Below, in pieces: positions 27,639 through 37,690 of a DNA stretch of 62,466 bases (the stretch's first letter is position 1; each line of letters begins with the position of its first letter). This DNA comes from Clostridium sp. Its GTDB lineage: Bacteria > Bacillota > Clostridia > Clostridiales > Clostridiaceae. The notes beneath the pieces were generated by a model that was not told where the DNA came from, did not search any database, and saw only the letters and a program-made list of their open reading frames with translations. Position numbers and translations under genes: made by a program. The stretch is from positions 1 through 62,466 of the forward strand of contig JALFQD010000279.1 in NCBI GenBank assembly GCA_022785265.1. The letters run 5' to 3'.

Positions 27639-28526
27639 TTATAAGTTTTCTTTTATTCCTAAAACTTCAATTGCTCCTTTAATACATTGAATATGTAATG
27701 GAAAATCTGGACCTCTTTCTCCATCTATATCAGTTACTATATCTTCTTCACATTCTATATATAAATCATCTGTTTTAAAGTAAATTACTTTATTAGAATC
27801 TAAATGTTCTCCCTTTAGCACCTTTATAAATAATGGAAGTATCTCAAATATTTGAACTGCTTTTATTACTATAACATCTAGGAATCCATCCATTGCACTT
27901 GACCTAGTTGCTAGCTTAAAATTACCTGCTGTTTGACCATTAAATATAAGCATTAAATACATTTCTCCATCATAATTTACTTCTTTAGATTTAAGTTTAA
28001 TTTTTAATTTTCTAAAATTAGGAAGTTCTTCTATACCTTTTATATAGTATGCAAGCTTTCCTATTGTATTTTTAAGTGCTACATCCGTCTTTTGAGAAAC
28101 ATCTGTGAAAAGTCCTGTGCTTGCAACATTTATAAAATATCTTTCATTAATCTTTCCTATGTCCACTTTTACTGGTTTTGAAGATAATATTTGCTCACAA
28201 GCCTTTTCAATATCTTGAGGCATATTAATAAACTTTCCAAAATCATTTGCAGTACCTACTGGTAATATTCCTATTGGTAAGTTTAATCCTTTTTCTTTCA
28301 TAGCATTTATAAGTATATCTACAGTTCCATCTCCTCCTGCTATTAAGATATAACTATAGCTTTCATCTACTATTTCTAAGGCTTCCTTTATTCCCTTATT
28401 TTTTGATATTCTAAAAGGTACGATTTGATAGTCTCTTTCCTCGTGAATTTCAATAATTTTATCAATTTTACTTAATATACTTCCTTCACCAGAAAATGGA
28501 TTATATATAAATCTTACTTTTTTCAT
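27639..28526 (-). CDS. Diacylglycerol/lipid kinase of the YegS/DgkB family
   Basis: This 295-residue protein has the lipid-kinase catalytic motifs FIYNPFSGEG, LIAGGDGTVD (nucleotide-binding GGDGT at about residues 80-84) and ILPVGTANDFGKF. The C-terminal part has GFLDVIVIKA, as in DgkB/YegS. It should phosphorylate diacylglycerol or a related lipid at the membrane. It is divergent from pssA, a phospholipid synthesis gene, across 184 nt. Exact substrate is unproved. Confidence 0.85.
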   Translation of the reverse strand: MKKVRFIYNPFSGEGSILSKIDKIIEIHEERDYQIVPFRISKNKGIKEALEIVDESYSYILIAGGDGTVDILINAMKEKGLNLPIGILPVGTANDFGKFINMPQDIEKACEQILSSKPVKVDIGKINERYFINVASTGLFTDVSQKTDVALKNTIGKLAYYIKGIEELPNFRKLKIKLKSKEVNYDGEMYLMLIFNGQTAGNFKLATRSSAMDGFLDVIVIKAVQIFEILPLFIKVLKGEHLDSNKVIYFKTDDLYIECEEDIVTDIDGERGPDFPLHIQCIKGAIEVLGIKENL

Positions 28527-28719
28527 AAATATACCTCCATATTGTAAATATACCTAAAATTATATCACTTATAACAAATACTGTCTATGTACGAGCCACT
28601 TGATACTTGTGCTAAAATAAGTAAATTTTTAAACCCTCTTATATTATCTATAATTTTATGATATAATCTTATACTATAAGTTTGGAATTATTTTTTATTA
28701 GTTTTTAGGAGTGGATTAT

Positions 28720-29241
28720 ATGAAAAAAAGTTGTATTCCTAACATTTTCACCTTTATAAATCTATCATGTGGAGTTATTTCATTATTATTAACTTTTCAA
28801 AAAAATTTTGTTTTATCAAGTATATTTATACTTTTAGCAGGATTAGTAGATAGATATGATGGAAGGATTGCAAGATATCTTAATGTTTCTAGTGAATTAG
28901 GGAAAGAGTTAGATTCTCTTTCAGATTTAGTTTCTTTTGGAGTTGCACCTTCATTATTGATGTATATATCTTTTAACCTTAACTCAATAGGTCCAAAAGG
29001 AATCATAGGAACAGCAATTTTAATTACTCTTCCTATATGTGGTGCTTTTAGACTTGCACGATATAATACTTCAACCTTTGATGGTATTTTTACAGGAGTT
29101 CCTATAACTATAATAGGATGTTTTCTTGCTCTTTTAGGATTATTATCAAATTATATTTATATTCCTATGATATTATCTGTTATATTTATGATTTTAGGTT
29201 CTTACCTTATGGTAAGCAATATTAAACTAAAAAAAGTTTAA
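28720..29241 (+). CDS. pssA: CDP-diacylglycerol--serine O-phosphatidyltransferase
   Basis: This integral membrane enzyme makes phosphatidylserine. The CDP-alcohol phosphotransferase signature D-X2-D-G-X2-A-R-X8-G-X3-D-X3-D reads DRYDGRIARYLNVSSELG then KELDSLSD. About five to six membrane helices are predicted. The start is ATG at 28720, 8 nt after GGAG, giving 173 residues; an upstream GTG overlaps the ribosome binding site. No psd gene is adjacent. Confidence 0.88.
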   Translation: MKKSCIPNIFTFINLSCGVISLLLTFQKNFVLSSIFILLAGLVDRYDGRIARYLNVSSELGKELDSLSDLVSFGVAPSLLMYISFNLNSIGPKGIIGTAILITLPICGAFRLARYNTSTFDGIFTGVPITIIGCFLALLGLLSNYIYIPMILSVIFMILGSYLMVSNIKLKKV

Positions 29242-29247
29242 AATAAG

Positions 29248-29287
29248 ACCCTCTTTAAGTTTAGTTTTACTAAAAGAGGGTTTTCTC
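29248..29287 (+). terminator. Terminator after pssA
   Basis: ACCCTCTTTA pairs with TAAAAGAGGGT and is followed by TTTCTCTT. It lies directly between the pssA stop and the converging 112-residue gene. Confidence 0.75.
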
Positions 29288-29626
29288 TTATTCGGAAATT
29301 GTATCATTCTCTAACTCTTCATTAAGTTCTGCTTTAATTTTTTCTTTTTCTCTGTTTACTGAAACAACTTCATTTTTTATATAACAATATTTAGTATATG
29401 AGCCTTCACACTTTTTTACAATCTTTAAAAGGTCATCAATAATATCTCCAATAGAGTCCATTCGTGCTATTAAATCTTTTAAATTTCCTTTTTTAATTGC
29501 AGAATTACCATTCAATTCCATAGCTCCACTTATAAGCATTCTATACATTTCAATATAGTTTCTAAGAAGTGCTGTAAGATTATTTAAATCATTATAATTT
29601 TTTTGAATGATATTATCATAGCCCAT
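29288..29626 (-). CDS. Small helical protein of unknown function
   Basis: I do not recognise this 112-residue protein. It is predicted to be almost wholly alpha-helical, with heptad-like stretches (NLTALLRNYIEMYRML, IGDIIDDLLKIVKKC) and an acidic C-terminus. It has no signal or membrane segment. It starts one base after the stop of the 61-residue gene, and its ribosome binding site (GAGGAA) overlaps that stop, so the two are translated together. Confidence 0.6.
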   Translation of the reverse strand: MGYDNIIQKNYNDLNNLTALLRNYIEMYRMLISGAMELNGNSAIKKGNLKDLIARMDSIGDIIDDLLKIVKKCEGSYTKYCYIKNEVVSVNREKEKIKAELNEELENDTISE

Positions 29627-29627
29627 C

Positions 29628-29813
29628 TTATTCCTCTATGCATTTTTCTGCATATTCCTCATCATAATACTCAATATTTTCATTTTCTTCACAGTAGATA
29701 TATTTATCTTCATATTTTTCAGGCTCATCTATAAATCTAAATCCCTTATTATCTTTATTTATATAATCATTAATTACTGGGATTAAATAATCTTTTGGAA
29801 AATTTTGATACAT
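29628..29813 (-). CDS. Small acidic protein of unknown function
   Basis: This 61-residue protein is rich in Glu, Asp and Tyr (IEYYDEEYAEKCIEE) and carries two cysteines. It has a strong GAGGAGG site. It lies between rubrerythrin (19 nt upstream) and the helical 112-residue gene and is probably in one operon with them. No family is recognised. Confidence 0.55.
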   Translation of the reverse strand: MYQNFPKDYLIPVINDYINKDNKGFRFIDEPEKYEDKYIYCEENENIEYYDEEYAEKCIEE

Positions 29814-29832
29814 TTTGTTGCCTCCTCAGTAA

Positions 29833-30369
29833 TTATTTAATTTTACAATAATGTTTAAAATATTCCCTAGGATATTTACACAATGGACAATATTCTGGTA
29901 CTTCCTTTCCTTCATATATATAACCACAATTCATACACTGCCACATAATATCTTTTTCACTTTTAAACATTTCATCTCTTTTTATCATATCCAAAAGTTT
30001 TAAAAATCTTTTTTCATGCTCTTCTTCAACTTCTCTAAGTTCTTTATAAAATTTAGCAATTTCATAAAATCCTTCTTTTTCTGCTACCTCTTCAAACTCC
30101 TTATATATCTTTTTATTTTCTTCCATTTCTCCTTTCGCTGCATCTTGTAAATTCCATTCAGTATTTTTTACTTTTCTTAAATATCTTCTTATTGCTTCTC
30201 TAGCATGAGCTTTTTCATTTTCAGCAGTTTCCTCAAATATTTCTGCTACCCATCTATACCCTTCACATCTAGCTTCCTCAGCATAAAATGTATATTTATT
30301 TCTTGCTCTTGATTCCCCAGCAAAAGTCTTATATAAATTTTTTTCTGTTTGACTTCCTTTTATATTCAT
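29833..30369 (-). CDS. Rubrerythrin
   Basis: This non-haem iron peroxidase removes hydrogen peroxide in anaerobes. Residues 1-140 form a ferritin-like di-iron bundle with the expected glutamates (FAGESRARNKY, EETAENEKAHA, LREVEEEHEKRF). The C-terminal rubredoxin-like domain has the FeCys4 pattern CMNCGYIYEG then CPLCKYP. The start is ATG at 30369 after GGAG; a longer frame starts at a TTG inside that site. At 178 residues it is slightly short but complete. Confidence 0.93.
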   Translation of the reverse strand: MNIKGSQTEKNLYKTFAGESRARNKYTFYAEEARCEGYRWVAEIFEETAENEKAHAREAIRRYLRKVKNTEWNLQDAAKGEMEENKKIYKEFEEVAEKEGFYEIAKFYKELREVEEEHEKRFLKLLDMIKRDEMFKSEKDIMWQCMNCGYIYEGKEVPEYCPLCKYPREYFKHYCKIK

Positions 30370-30451
30370 TTTAATCTCCAAGCAAATTCATTACATTTTT
30401 ACTTTATTCAAGGGAAATGCTAATGGTTACTATTTACTATAATTTTTGTTA

Positions 30452-31831
30452 CTAATGAGAATTTTCTGTTAATGTAAGTTCTCCATTTTCATTACAATTA
30501 ATAGCAAACTCTTTACATTCCTTTGTTTTTGTTATAAGTCTTACTTTTCTTCCCCATAAAGCTTGAATATATTTTAAAGTCTGCTTTGCATAAACTATAT
30601 CTAATTCTCGTCCATCATAAACATGATCAAGTGTTAGTGTATAATCTTTTGTATTTAAATCTATTACTCTTATATAAGGCACTCCTCCTAAGCCACTTGT
30701 AAAGGCAAGATTATCTCTAATTTTCTTCCATCCTTCATCATCGGATACTTCTTCAATATAGTAATCAAAATTTCTCTTTCCATATTGAAATAAATTTAAC
30801 TCCTCACATAAATCCAAAGTTAAATATCTTCTTATAAACGAAGCATCTCTCTCTATTTCCCTTACCTCAAATATCTTTTCTCTTCCATATCTTTTTTCTA
30901 AATCTTGAAACATTTTAAAACCTATATAATATGGATTTATTCCTCCAACAATAGGAGCTACTACATCATTATGTCTTTTCAAAAATTCAAAATGAAGATT
31001 TTCATCAAGATTTAAATTTTTTAATATAGTGTAGTGCCAGTAGCTAGCCCACCCTTCATTCATAGTTTTTGTTTCAATCTGAGGAAGAAAATATTCTGTT
31101 TCTCTTTTTACTACTTTTAAAATATTTTTTTCCCATTCTTCAAGCTTACCATACTCTATGATAAATTCAACTAAATCATCATAAGGTTCAAGAGGTACTT
31201 TTTCTAAATTAGGAGGTTCTATTTCTTCATTTTCAAAAATACTTCTATTATCTAATCTTCTTTCATATTCATCAATTAAAGATTTTTTTATTTCATCCTG
31301 ACTTTTTTCTTTTCTTCCAATAACTCTGCCTATGTTATATCTTATAGCATGAGCTGCATCTAATATTCTCTCTACTTTCTCATAGCCTATTCCTGGAGTA
31401 TTTATATATCCTCTTATAATCTCTCCATCAAGCTTAAACATTTCTAAAGAATTCTTAGCCCTTGTTCCTTCTTTAAAAAGTCTATTATTTTTAAAGAAAT
31501 CATTATGTCCATATACATGTGCCATAGTTAAGATTTGAAGTAATAATGTATTTTCTTTCATTAAATATGCAAGGCAAGGATTAGAATTTATAACCATTTC
31601 GTAAGGAAGTCCTGTCAAATTTAACGAATATAGGGTTTTATTTTTTTCATATGCCTTTCCAAAACTCCAATGAGGATATCTAGAAGGAATACCTAAATAT
31701 GCTTCATATCCTATCATTTCATTAAAGCCTATTATTTCAAATTCCTGTGGATAAAAATCTAATCCAAGCTCTAATGCCTTATCTTCAATTTTTTTATTCC
31801 ATTCTTTTAATTCCTTTAAACTGTATGTCAC
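30452..31831 (-). CDS. spoVR: SpoVR family protein
   Basis: This 459-residue protein matches the SpoVR/YcgB family ([50 protein letters not shown]). In Bacillus SpoVR is needed for normal spore cortex; its biochemistry is unknown. The start is GTG at 31831, overlapping the yhbH stop by 4 nt, with GGGAGG upstream. It is the third gene of prkA-yhbH-spoVR, the clostridial version of the yeaG-yeaH-ycgB cluster. Confidence 0.93.
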   Translation of the reverse strand: MTYSLKELKEWNKKIEDKALELGLDFYPQEFEIIGFNEMIGYEAYLGIPSRYPHWSFGKAYEKNKTLYSLNLTGLPYEMVINSNPCLAYLMKENTLLLQILTMAHVYGHNDFFKNNRLFKEGTRAKNSLEMFKLDGEIIRGYINTPGIGYEKVERILDAAHAIRYNIGRVIGRKEKSQDEIKKSLIDEYERRLDNRSIFENEEIEPPNLEKVPLEPYDDLVEFIIEYGKLEEWEKNILKVVKRETEYFLPQIETKTMNEGWASYWHYTILKNLNLDENLHFEFLKRHNDVVAPIVGGINPYYIGFKMFQDLEKRYGREKIFEVREIERDASFIRRYLTLDLCEELNLFQYGKRNFDYYIEEVSDDEGWKKIRDNLAFTSGLGGVPYIRVIDLNTKDYTLTLDHVYDGRELDIVYAKQTLKYIQALWGRKVRLITKTKECKEFAINCNENGELTLTENSH

Positions 31832-33006
31832 CTTTCATCCTCCCTCATTTCATTAGTAAGCATAAGCTTTAATGCATTCCATAAATCCTTCTTCTCTCTA
31901 ACAATTACTGGAGTAAAATTTTCTTCCTTAACTTCATTAGTGAACTTAAAATACATTGTAGTAGAATAAGTTGAAGGAAGAAGTTCTGCATATCCAAACA
32001 TATTACTAACCTTACAAAGTTCTTTTACAGCCTTTACTGCATTTTCATTATCTTCAGACCAGTTATCTCCATCAGAAGCATATACAGGATATATATTCCA
32101 CATCATTGGAGGATATTTTTCTTTTATAATATCTAATGCCATATTTAATCCACTTGATATATAGGTTCCTCCAGATTCTGCTTTATGAAAAAATTCATCC
32201 TCATCAACATGTTTTGCAACAGTAGTATGAGAAACAAATTCAAAAGCTATATTATTATATTTTTTTCTTAAAAACTTAGATAAAACAAAGAAAAATGACC
32301 TTGCTAAGTATTTTTTGGAATTATCCATAGAACCTGAAACATCCATAATAAAAATCATTACTGCATTGCTTTCTCTTTTAGGTTTCTTTTTTACTCTGTA
32401 ATATCTTAAATCCTCCTCCTTAAAAGGAAATCTCTCTATTTCTTCCTCTAGTCCTGCTTCTTTTAAAGCCCTTTTTTTCCCTTGCTTTCTTGCTATCTTA
32501 GACATTACAGTTTTCTTCTTTGCAAGTCTTGGATTAATTCCATACTTCTGATATCCTCGCTTTTTACCAGAGCTTTCTACTAATATATCAGAATATTTTT
32601 TTCTATCTAAGTTAGGTAAATCTAGGTCTTCTACTATATAATCTAAAATTTCCTCTAAGGTAATTTCAGTTTCATATATATCTTCTCCCTCTTCATTACC
32701 TGCTCTATCCTTTCCTTTTCCACCTTGAGGTTTTCCTGTGGCTATTTTATCACCTCTTTTTTCTTCTCCAGTACCTGTTACAACCCCTTTAGAATTTTTT
32801 CCATATATAAATTGATACTCTTTTATTCCTCTTATAGGAATTTTGAACTTTTTATTTTTCCCTTCTCCTATAATACTTTCTTCTGATAATATATCTCCTA
32901 AATTTTCCTTTATTGATTTTTCAACTAATTGTCTATGTCTTCTTCTATCTTCAATAGACCTATCATGGTCTACAAAATTATCACTATTATCTCTAAAGAT
33001 TGCCAT
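31828..33006 (-). CDS. yhbH: YhbH/YeaH family protein (DUF444, VWA-like)
   Basis: This 392-residue protein belongs to DUF444. The C-terminal half has a von Willebrand A-like metal site ([16 protein letters not shown]) and [16 protein letters not shown]. The N-terminal part is basic with a glycine-rich insertion ([15 protein letters not shown]). It is co-conserved with PrkA and SpoVR in sporulation and stress responses. It sits 6 nt after prkA and overlaps spoVR by 4 nt. Confidence 0.92.
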   Translation of the reverse strand: MAIFRDNSDNFVDHDRSIEDRRRHRQLVEKSIKENLGDILSEESIIGEGKNKKFKIPIRGIKEYQFIYGKNSKGVVTGTGEEKRGDKIATGKPQGGKGKDRAGNEEGEDIYETEITLEEILDYIVEDLDLPNLDRKKYSDILVESSGKKRGYQKYGINPRLAKKKTVMSKIARKQGKKRALKEAGLEEEIERFPFKEEDLRYYRVKKKPKRESNAVMIFIMDVSGSMDNSKKYLARSFFFVLSKFLRKKYNNIAFEFVSHTTVAKHVDEDEFFHKAESGGTYISSGLNMALDIIKEKYPPMMWNIYPVYASDGDNWSEDNENAVKAVKELCKVSNMFGYAELLPSTYSTTMYFKFTNEVKEENFTPVIVREKKDLWNALKLMLTNEMREDER

Positions 33007-33012
33007 GTACTA

Positions 33013-34935
33013 TCAATCCTTCCACAAATTATTTGCAGCATATTTTAATATAACATCACAGCAATGTAGACAATATCCCTTGCTCTTAAGCTCTTCTACC
33101 ATAGCATTATATTTTTCTGTTTGCTCTTTATCTCTTACTCTTGACTTTGTAACTATTCTTGATAAATCCTTAACTGAAGCTAATAGTTTCTTTTCAATAG
33201 CCTCTTTAAGTGGTTCATAGGATGTATAATCTATCTTTCCTCCATTTCTTACAAGATAGAACATATAAGAAGTTACATCAGCTCTAAAACCTTTACTTGA
33301 ATTCTCTGAAACTCCTATTTGTTCCTCTATATTTCTCATAAACTCTTCATCAGGATTTAATTCTTCTCCTGTTGAATTATCTTTTATTTTGCTCTTATTT
33401 ACAAAAGCCTCTGCATTATCTATATAATTATTAAATAAGCTTTCTGCTTGTTCCTTAAATGAATGTATAAAAGCTTTTGTAATTTCCTTTTCAAGAATCT
33501 TATTATATTCTTTTCTTATACTATCTTGAATAAATGCTAAATATCTCTTTTTATCATCTGCTCCAATGTCCATTTCTTTAATAGATTTTGTTATACTTTC
33601 CATTATGCTTAATGGATTTATACAGTCATATTCAGAATTAGAAAGTGCATTATCAATAGCCTTAATAATAAATCTAGTTGATATACCTTTCATACCCTCG
33701 TATGAACCAGCTTCTTCTCTAAGCTCCATAATATCAATTCTTTTTGTAGTACCTTTTTCTACAATCTCTTCTCCATTATAAATTTTAAGCTTTGTCATAG
33801 GGTCAACCTTTGCAGATGGAGCAAGTCTTGTTAATATTGCAAACATAGCTGCTATTTCAATAGTATGAGGGGCAATATGAGCCTTAAAATTACTCTTTTT
33901 AAGAATCTTTTGATAAATCTTCTTTTCTTCATCAAGTTCAAGACAATAAGGTACTTCTACTTTTACAATTCTATCTAATATTGCTTCATTTGTATGGTCT
34001 GACTTAAACTTATTCCATTCAGCTTCATTTGAATGAGCTATAATAACTCCATCAAAATAAATCATAGCTCCCTTTCCTGGTGAAGGAACTGATTTTTCTT
34101 GAGTGGCTGTTATTATTGTGTGAAGATATTCAACATCATTCTTAAACACTTCTATAAATTCAACTAATCCTCTATTTCCCACATTAAAAGCACCATTTAA
34201 AGAGAATATTCTTGGGTCATCCTCTGAATACATATCCATTTTTGAAATATCAACTGAACCAGTTAATATAGATGTATCTTGATTATTAGGGTCAACTGGT
34301 GGTACCACCCCTACACCCTTTCTTGAGCGTATAGAAAAATTAACTCTCTCTACTGGAAAATCTTCATAATGTCCATGATATTCATGCTTTAATCTATATT
34401 TACATATTGGACAAAGGTCTCCTTCAATCTGCACTCCAAGATTCTTTTCAAATTCATCTCTTAAATGATTGGGAACAAGATGTAATGGTTCTTCATGCAT
34501 TGGACATCCTTTTAGTGAATATATTGGTTCACAATTCTCTAAAGCCTTCTTTAAGCTTTCAACTAAGGAAGACTTTCCAGCTCCAACAGGTCCAACTAAA
34601 TATAAAACTTGTCTAGATTCTTCTCCTTTCATTGCAGCAGAATTAAAGTAATTTGCTATCTTCATTATAACTTTATCTATTCCATAAAAATCATCTTTAA
34701 AAAAGCCATATTTTCTGATAACATCATTACCATAAATCTTTCTTATCCTTGCATTTTCTTCACCCTTTAATACTTCTACACCTTTACTTATAATCATATC
34801 TTGTATTCTCTTATGAGCTAACTTTGCTATATCTGGATTATTTTTTACTATTTCTAAATAATCTAAAAAAGACCCTTCAAACTTTTCTTTATTTCTATTT
34901 TCTCTATCACTCTCAATAAATTCTCTAAAGTTCAT
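33013..34935 (-). CDS. prkA: PrkA family serine protein kinase (AAA domain)
   Basis: This 640-residue protein has an AAA module with Walker A GPVGAGKSS at residues 115-123 and the conserved IITATQEKSVPSPGKG and VIIAHSNEAEWNKF. A PrkA-specific C-terminal domain follows. In Bacillus and E. coli (YeaG) it is linked to sporulation, stress and starvation; kinase versus protease activity is debated. It has a very strong site (GGAGGGAG) and leads the prkA-yhbH-spoVR operon. Confidence 0.93.
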   Translation of the reverse strand: MNFREFIESDRENRNKEKFEGSFLDYLEIVKNNPDIAKLAHKRIQDMIISKGVEVLKGEENARIRKIYGNDVIRKYGFFKDDFYGIDKVIMKIANYFNSAAMKGEESRQVLYLVGPVGAGKSSLVESLKKALENCEPIYSLKGCPMHEEPLHLVPNHLRDEFEKNLGVQIEGDLCPICKYRLKHEYHGHYEDFPVERVNFSIRSRKGVGVVPPVDPNNQDTSILTGSVDISKMDMYSEDDPRIFSLNGAFNVGNRGLVEFIEVFKNDVEYLHTIITATQEKSVPSPGKGAMIYFDGVIIAHSNEAEWNKFKSDHTNEAILDRIVKVEVPYCLELDEEKKIYQKILKKSNFKAHIAPHTIEIAAMFAILTRLAPSAKVDPMTKLKIYNGEEIVEKGTTKRIDIMELREEAGSYEGMKGISTRFIIKAIDNALSNSEYDCINPLSIMESITKSIKEMDIGADDKKRYLAFIQDSIRKEYNKILEKEITKAFIHSFKEQAESLFNNYIDNAEAFVNKSKIKDNSTGEELNPDEEFMRNIEEQIGVSENSSKGFRADVTSYMFYLVRNGGKIDYTSYEPLKEAIEKKLLASVKDLSRIVTKSRVRDKEQTEKYNAMVEELKSKGYCLHCCDVILKYAANNLWKD

Positions 34936-35122
34936 ACCTTCTCCCTCCTTTATACTTTAATATATTCATCTTATGTTACACTCTATGACTTAAAATAATG
35001 ATTTTTTAATGATTATAACTATTTTTTATTTCACTATATTTAACAAATACTTTACTTATTCATATCTTTTATTGTATAATATTGTAAGTAATTGTTTTAA
35101 AATCATTTTATAGGAGGAAAAT

Positions 35123-35737
35123 ATGAAAAATTCAGATAAAAAAGGCTTTAATTTTTTTATAGCTCTTAGTGAGAGTAGCTTTATGACAAAATTAATGATT
35201 TTCTTATTTATAGTACTTTTTGCTTTAATAGTATTTATTATTATAACTCAAGATTCAAATGCTTATGATGGAAATTATTATACTAACAAAAAAGATACTG
35301 TTACTGTCTCTAAAAGCACATCTACTGCTACAACTACAGCAACAGCTACAAGTACAGCAACTGCAACTGTTACCCCTAAAGAAACATCTACAGCTTCACC
35401 AGTAGAAACTTCAACACCATCAGAAACAACAATTGAGGATATTCAAACTGATGAAAATAACTTAAATGAAGAAAATAATACAAGTAATTCATATCAAAAT
35501 TATAGTGAACCTAATTATAATGAAACAATAAATACAGAACCAGTTGCTCCAATAGTAGTACCTACAACTCCAGAGGAACCTACTCAGCCTGTTCAACCAG
35601 AGGAACCTGTGCAACCAGAGGAACCTGTGCAACCAGAAGAACCCGTTCAGCCAAATGAACCTGCTCAACCAGAAGAGCCTATTCAACCAGATGATTCTAA
35701 TGACCAACCTAATGACCCAGCAACTTCTGTTGAATAG
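35123..35737 (+). CDS. Membrane-anchored Thr/Pro-rich surface protein
   Basis: This 204-residue protein has a short cytoplasmic N-terminus, one transmembrane helix (about 22-42: MIFLFIVLFALIVFIII) and a long low-complexity exterior. The exterior is a Ser/Thr/Ala stretch (about 60-105) followed by about six copies of a VQPEEP hexapeptide. There is no catalytic domain and no LPXTG motif. Such Pro/Glu repeats act as rigid spacers across the wall. It is divergent from prkA and ends in a terminator. The function is unknown. Confidence 0.7.
   Translation: MKNSDKKGFNFFIALSESSFMTKLMIFLFIVLFALIVFIIITQDSNAYDGNYYTNKKDTVTVSKSTSTATTTATATSTATATVTPKETSTASPVETSTPSETTIEDIQTDENNLNEENNTSNSYQNYSEPNYNETINTEPVAPIVVPTTPEEPTQPVQPEEPVQPEEPVQPEEPVQPNEPAQPEEPIQPDDSNDQPNDPATSVE
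35591..35698 (+). repeat. 18-bp tandem coding repeats (VQPEEP)
   Basis: About six copies of an 18-nt unit (GTGCAACCAGAGGAACCT) encode VQPEEP and variants. Two adjacent copies are identical at DNA level, so the array can probably change length by slippage. Confidence 0.85.
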
Positions 35738-35776
35738 CAAATATAAATTTTTACATAACATAAAATCTTAAAAATT

Positions 35777-35830
35777 AAAGGAATTGATGTAGATAACAAA
35801 CTTTATATCTAAATCAATTCCTTTATTATT
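35777..35830. terminator. Terminator between converging genes
   Basis: AAAGGAATTGATGTAGAT pairs with ATCTAAATCAATTCCTTT, and a T-rich tract follows. It serves the proline-rich protein gene and may also face recQ. Confidence 0.7.
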
Positions 35831-35874
35831 TGATAATTTATGAATAACTTTCCAAAATAATAATATATTCAATA

Positions 35875-37638
35875 TCATTTTCTTGTATTAATAATCTTTA
35901 AAACTTCATCACCATATTTTTCAATTTTCTTTTCCCCAACACCTCGTATTTCTTTTAATTCATCTAAATTTTTAGGAAGTTTATTTGTAATTTCTATTAA
36001 TGATGTATCTGAAAATATTATATATGGTTTTATATTTTCTTTGTTAGCTGTTACTCTTCTCCAATTCTTTAATTTTTCGAATAATTCTTTATTAATAGGC
36101 TCTTCATATTCTTTTATTAAAAGCATAACCTTTTGTTTTCCTAGTAATATATCCATAGATTTTTGATTTAATCTAAGCATTGAATAGGTTCCTTCTTTGA
36201 GATTCACATATTTTTTAAGGAGCATTTCTTTAATAATAGCTTTTATAAAAGAAGATGTATAATTTTTCATTAATCCAAAGGTAGTTATATTGTTAAGATT
36301 AAACTGAATTATTTTAGGTCCCTTTATTCCTCTTAATATGTCTGTAAGTACCGATATTCCATACTTTTCTCTTGTTCTGTATACTGTTGATAATATCATT
36401 TGTGCTTCCTTTGTAAAATCTTTAACCTCATCATTTTTTACACAATTACTACAAGTTCCACAGTAAAAATTTTCTGTTTGTTTGTTAAAGTATCTTAGTA
36501 AATTATTTTTATAGCAATTATCCTCTTCACAAAAATCTATCATAGACTGAAGCTTACTTAAAGCTATTTCTCTTCTATTTAAGTTGCTACTCTTATTTAT
36601 TATAAATTCTACTCTTTTTATATCATCTCTATTATAAAAAAGATAGCAACTACACTTTTCTCCATCTCTTCCTCCTCTTCCAATCTCCTGATAGTAGCTT
36701 TCTAAATTTTTAGGGATGGTGGTATGTATTATATATCTTACATTAGACTTGTCTATCCCCATTCCAAAAGCATTGGTTGCTATCATTATATTTGTTCTTT
36801 CAAAAAGAAAATCTTCTTGAAATTTTTCTCTTTCATCATCTTCAAGACCTGCATGATACATTCCTACCTTATAGCCTAAATCTTTTAATTTAAAATAAAG
36901 AATTTCAACTTCTTTTCTTGAAAGACAATAAACTATTCCTGATTCATCTTCATATTTTCTTATTATATCTTTTATTTTTTCTAATTTATCCTCTTCTTTA
37001 TATACATTTATTATAAGATTTTCTCTGTTTATATCACCTATAAATATATAAGGATTCTTAATTCCAAGAAGTTTAATAGAATCTTTTTTAACTTCTTCTG
37101 TTGCAGTACTTGTAAAAGCTGAAACTACTGGTCTTTTATTTAATGTGTCAATAAAAAGCCTTATATATCCATAGCTTATTCTAAAATCATGCCCCCACTG
37201 AGAAACACAATGAGCTTCATCTACAGCTACCTGAGAAATATTTAAATCTTTAATCATATTTACAAATATTTTTGATTCAAGCCTTTCTGGTGCAATATAA
37301 ATAAGCTTATAAATTCCAAGTGAAGCATCTTTTAATATTTCTTTTATTTCTTCTAAACTTTTAGTACTATTTATGTATGTAGCACTTACTCCATTTTCTT
37401 TTAAAGAATCTACTTGGTCTTTCATTAAAGAAATAAGAGGAGAAATTACTAATGTTATTCCATCCATAATCAAAGCAGGTATTTGATAACAGATAGACTT
37501 TCCAGCACCAGTAGGCATTATACAAAATACATCCTTATTTGATAATATATTTAAAATAATATTAAGCTGACCTTCTCTAAAATTATCATAACCAAAAAAC
37601 TTTTTTAATGCATATTGTGCCTTTTCTTTATTATTCAT
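35875..37638 (-). CDS. recQ: ATP-dependent DNA helicase RecQ
   Basis: This 587-residue 3'-5' helicase has Walker A MPTGAGKSICYQ at 41-52, the DEAH box VDEAHCVSQWGHDFR, and motif VI region YYQEIGRGGRDGE. A zinc-binding RQC segment has CEEDNCYKN and CGTCSNC. A C-terminal HRDC-like domain is present (LPKNLDELKEIRGVGEKKIE). It acts in recombination and replication restart. It lies 52 nt downstream of thiD on the same strand. Confidence 0.92.
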   Translation of the reverse strand: MNNKEKAQYALKKFFGYDNFREGQLNIILNILSNKDVFCIMPTGAGKSICYQIPALIMDGITLVISPLISLMKDQVDSLKENGVSATYINSTKSLEEIKEILKDASLGIYKLIYIAPERLESKIFVNMIKDLNISQVAVDEAHCVSQWGHDFRISYGYIRLFIDTLNKRPVVSAFTSTATEEVKKDSIKLLGIKNPYIFIGDINRENLIINVYKEEDKLEKIKDIIRKYEDESGIVYCLSRKEVEILYFKLKDLGYKVGMYHAGLEDDEREKFQEDFLFERTNIMIATNAFGMGIDKSNVRYIIHTTIPKNLESYYQEIGRGGRDGEKCSCYLFYNRDDIKRVEFIINKSSNLNRREIALSKLQSMIDFCEEDNCYKNNLLRYFNKQTENFYCGTCSNCVKNDEVKDFTKEAQMILSTVYRTREKYGISVLTDILRGIKGPKIIQFNLNNITTFGLMKNYTSSFIKAIIKEMLLKKYVNLKEGTYSMLRLNQKSMDILLGKQKVMLLIKEYEEPINKELFEKLKNWRRVTANKENIKPYIIFSDTSLIEITNKLPKNLDELKEIRGVGEKKIEKYGDEVLKIINTRK

Positions 37639-37690
37639 AGTAAATTTTCACCTCTTTTTCTATTATTAACACTTTGTTTCTATATTATAA

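Noticed and set aside
35591..35698. Possible CRISPR-like array
   Set aside because: The units are contiguous 18-bp in-frame coding repeats without spacers.
35489..35761. Trp/Leu-rich open frame on the minus strand opposite the VQPEEP repeats
   Set aside because: It is the mirror image of the coding repeat and has no start signal.
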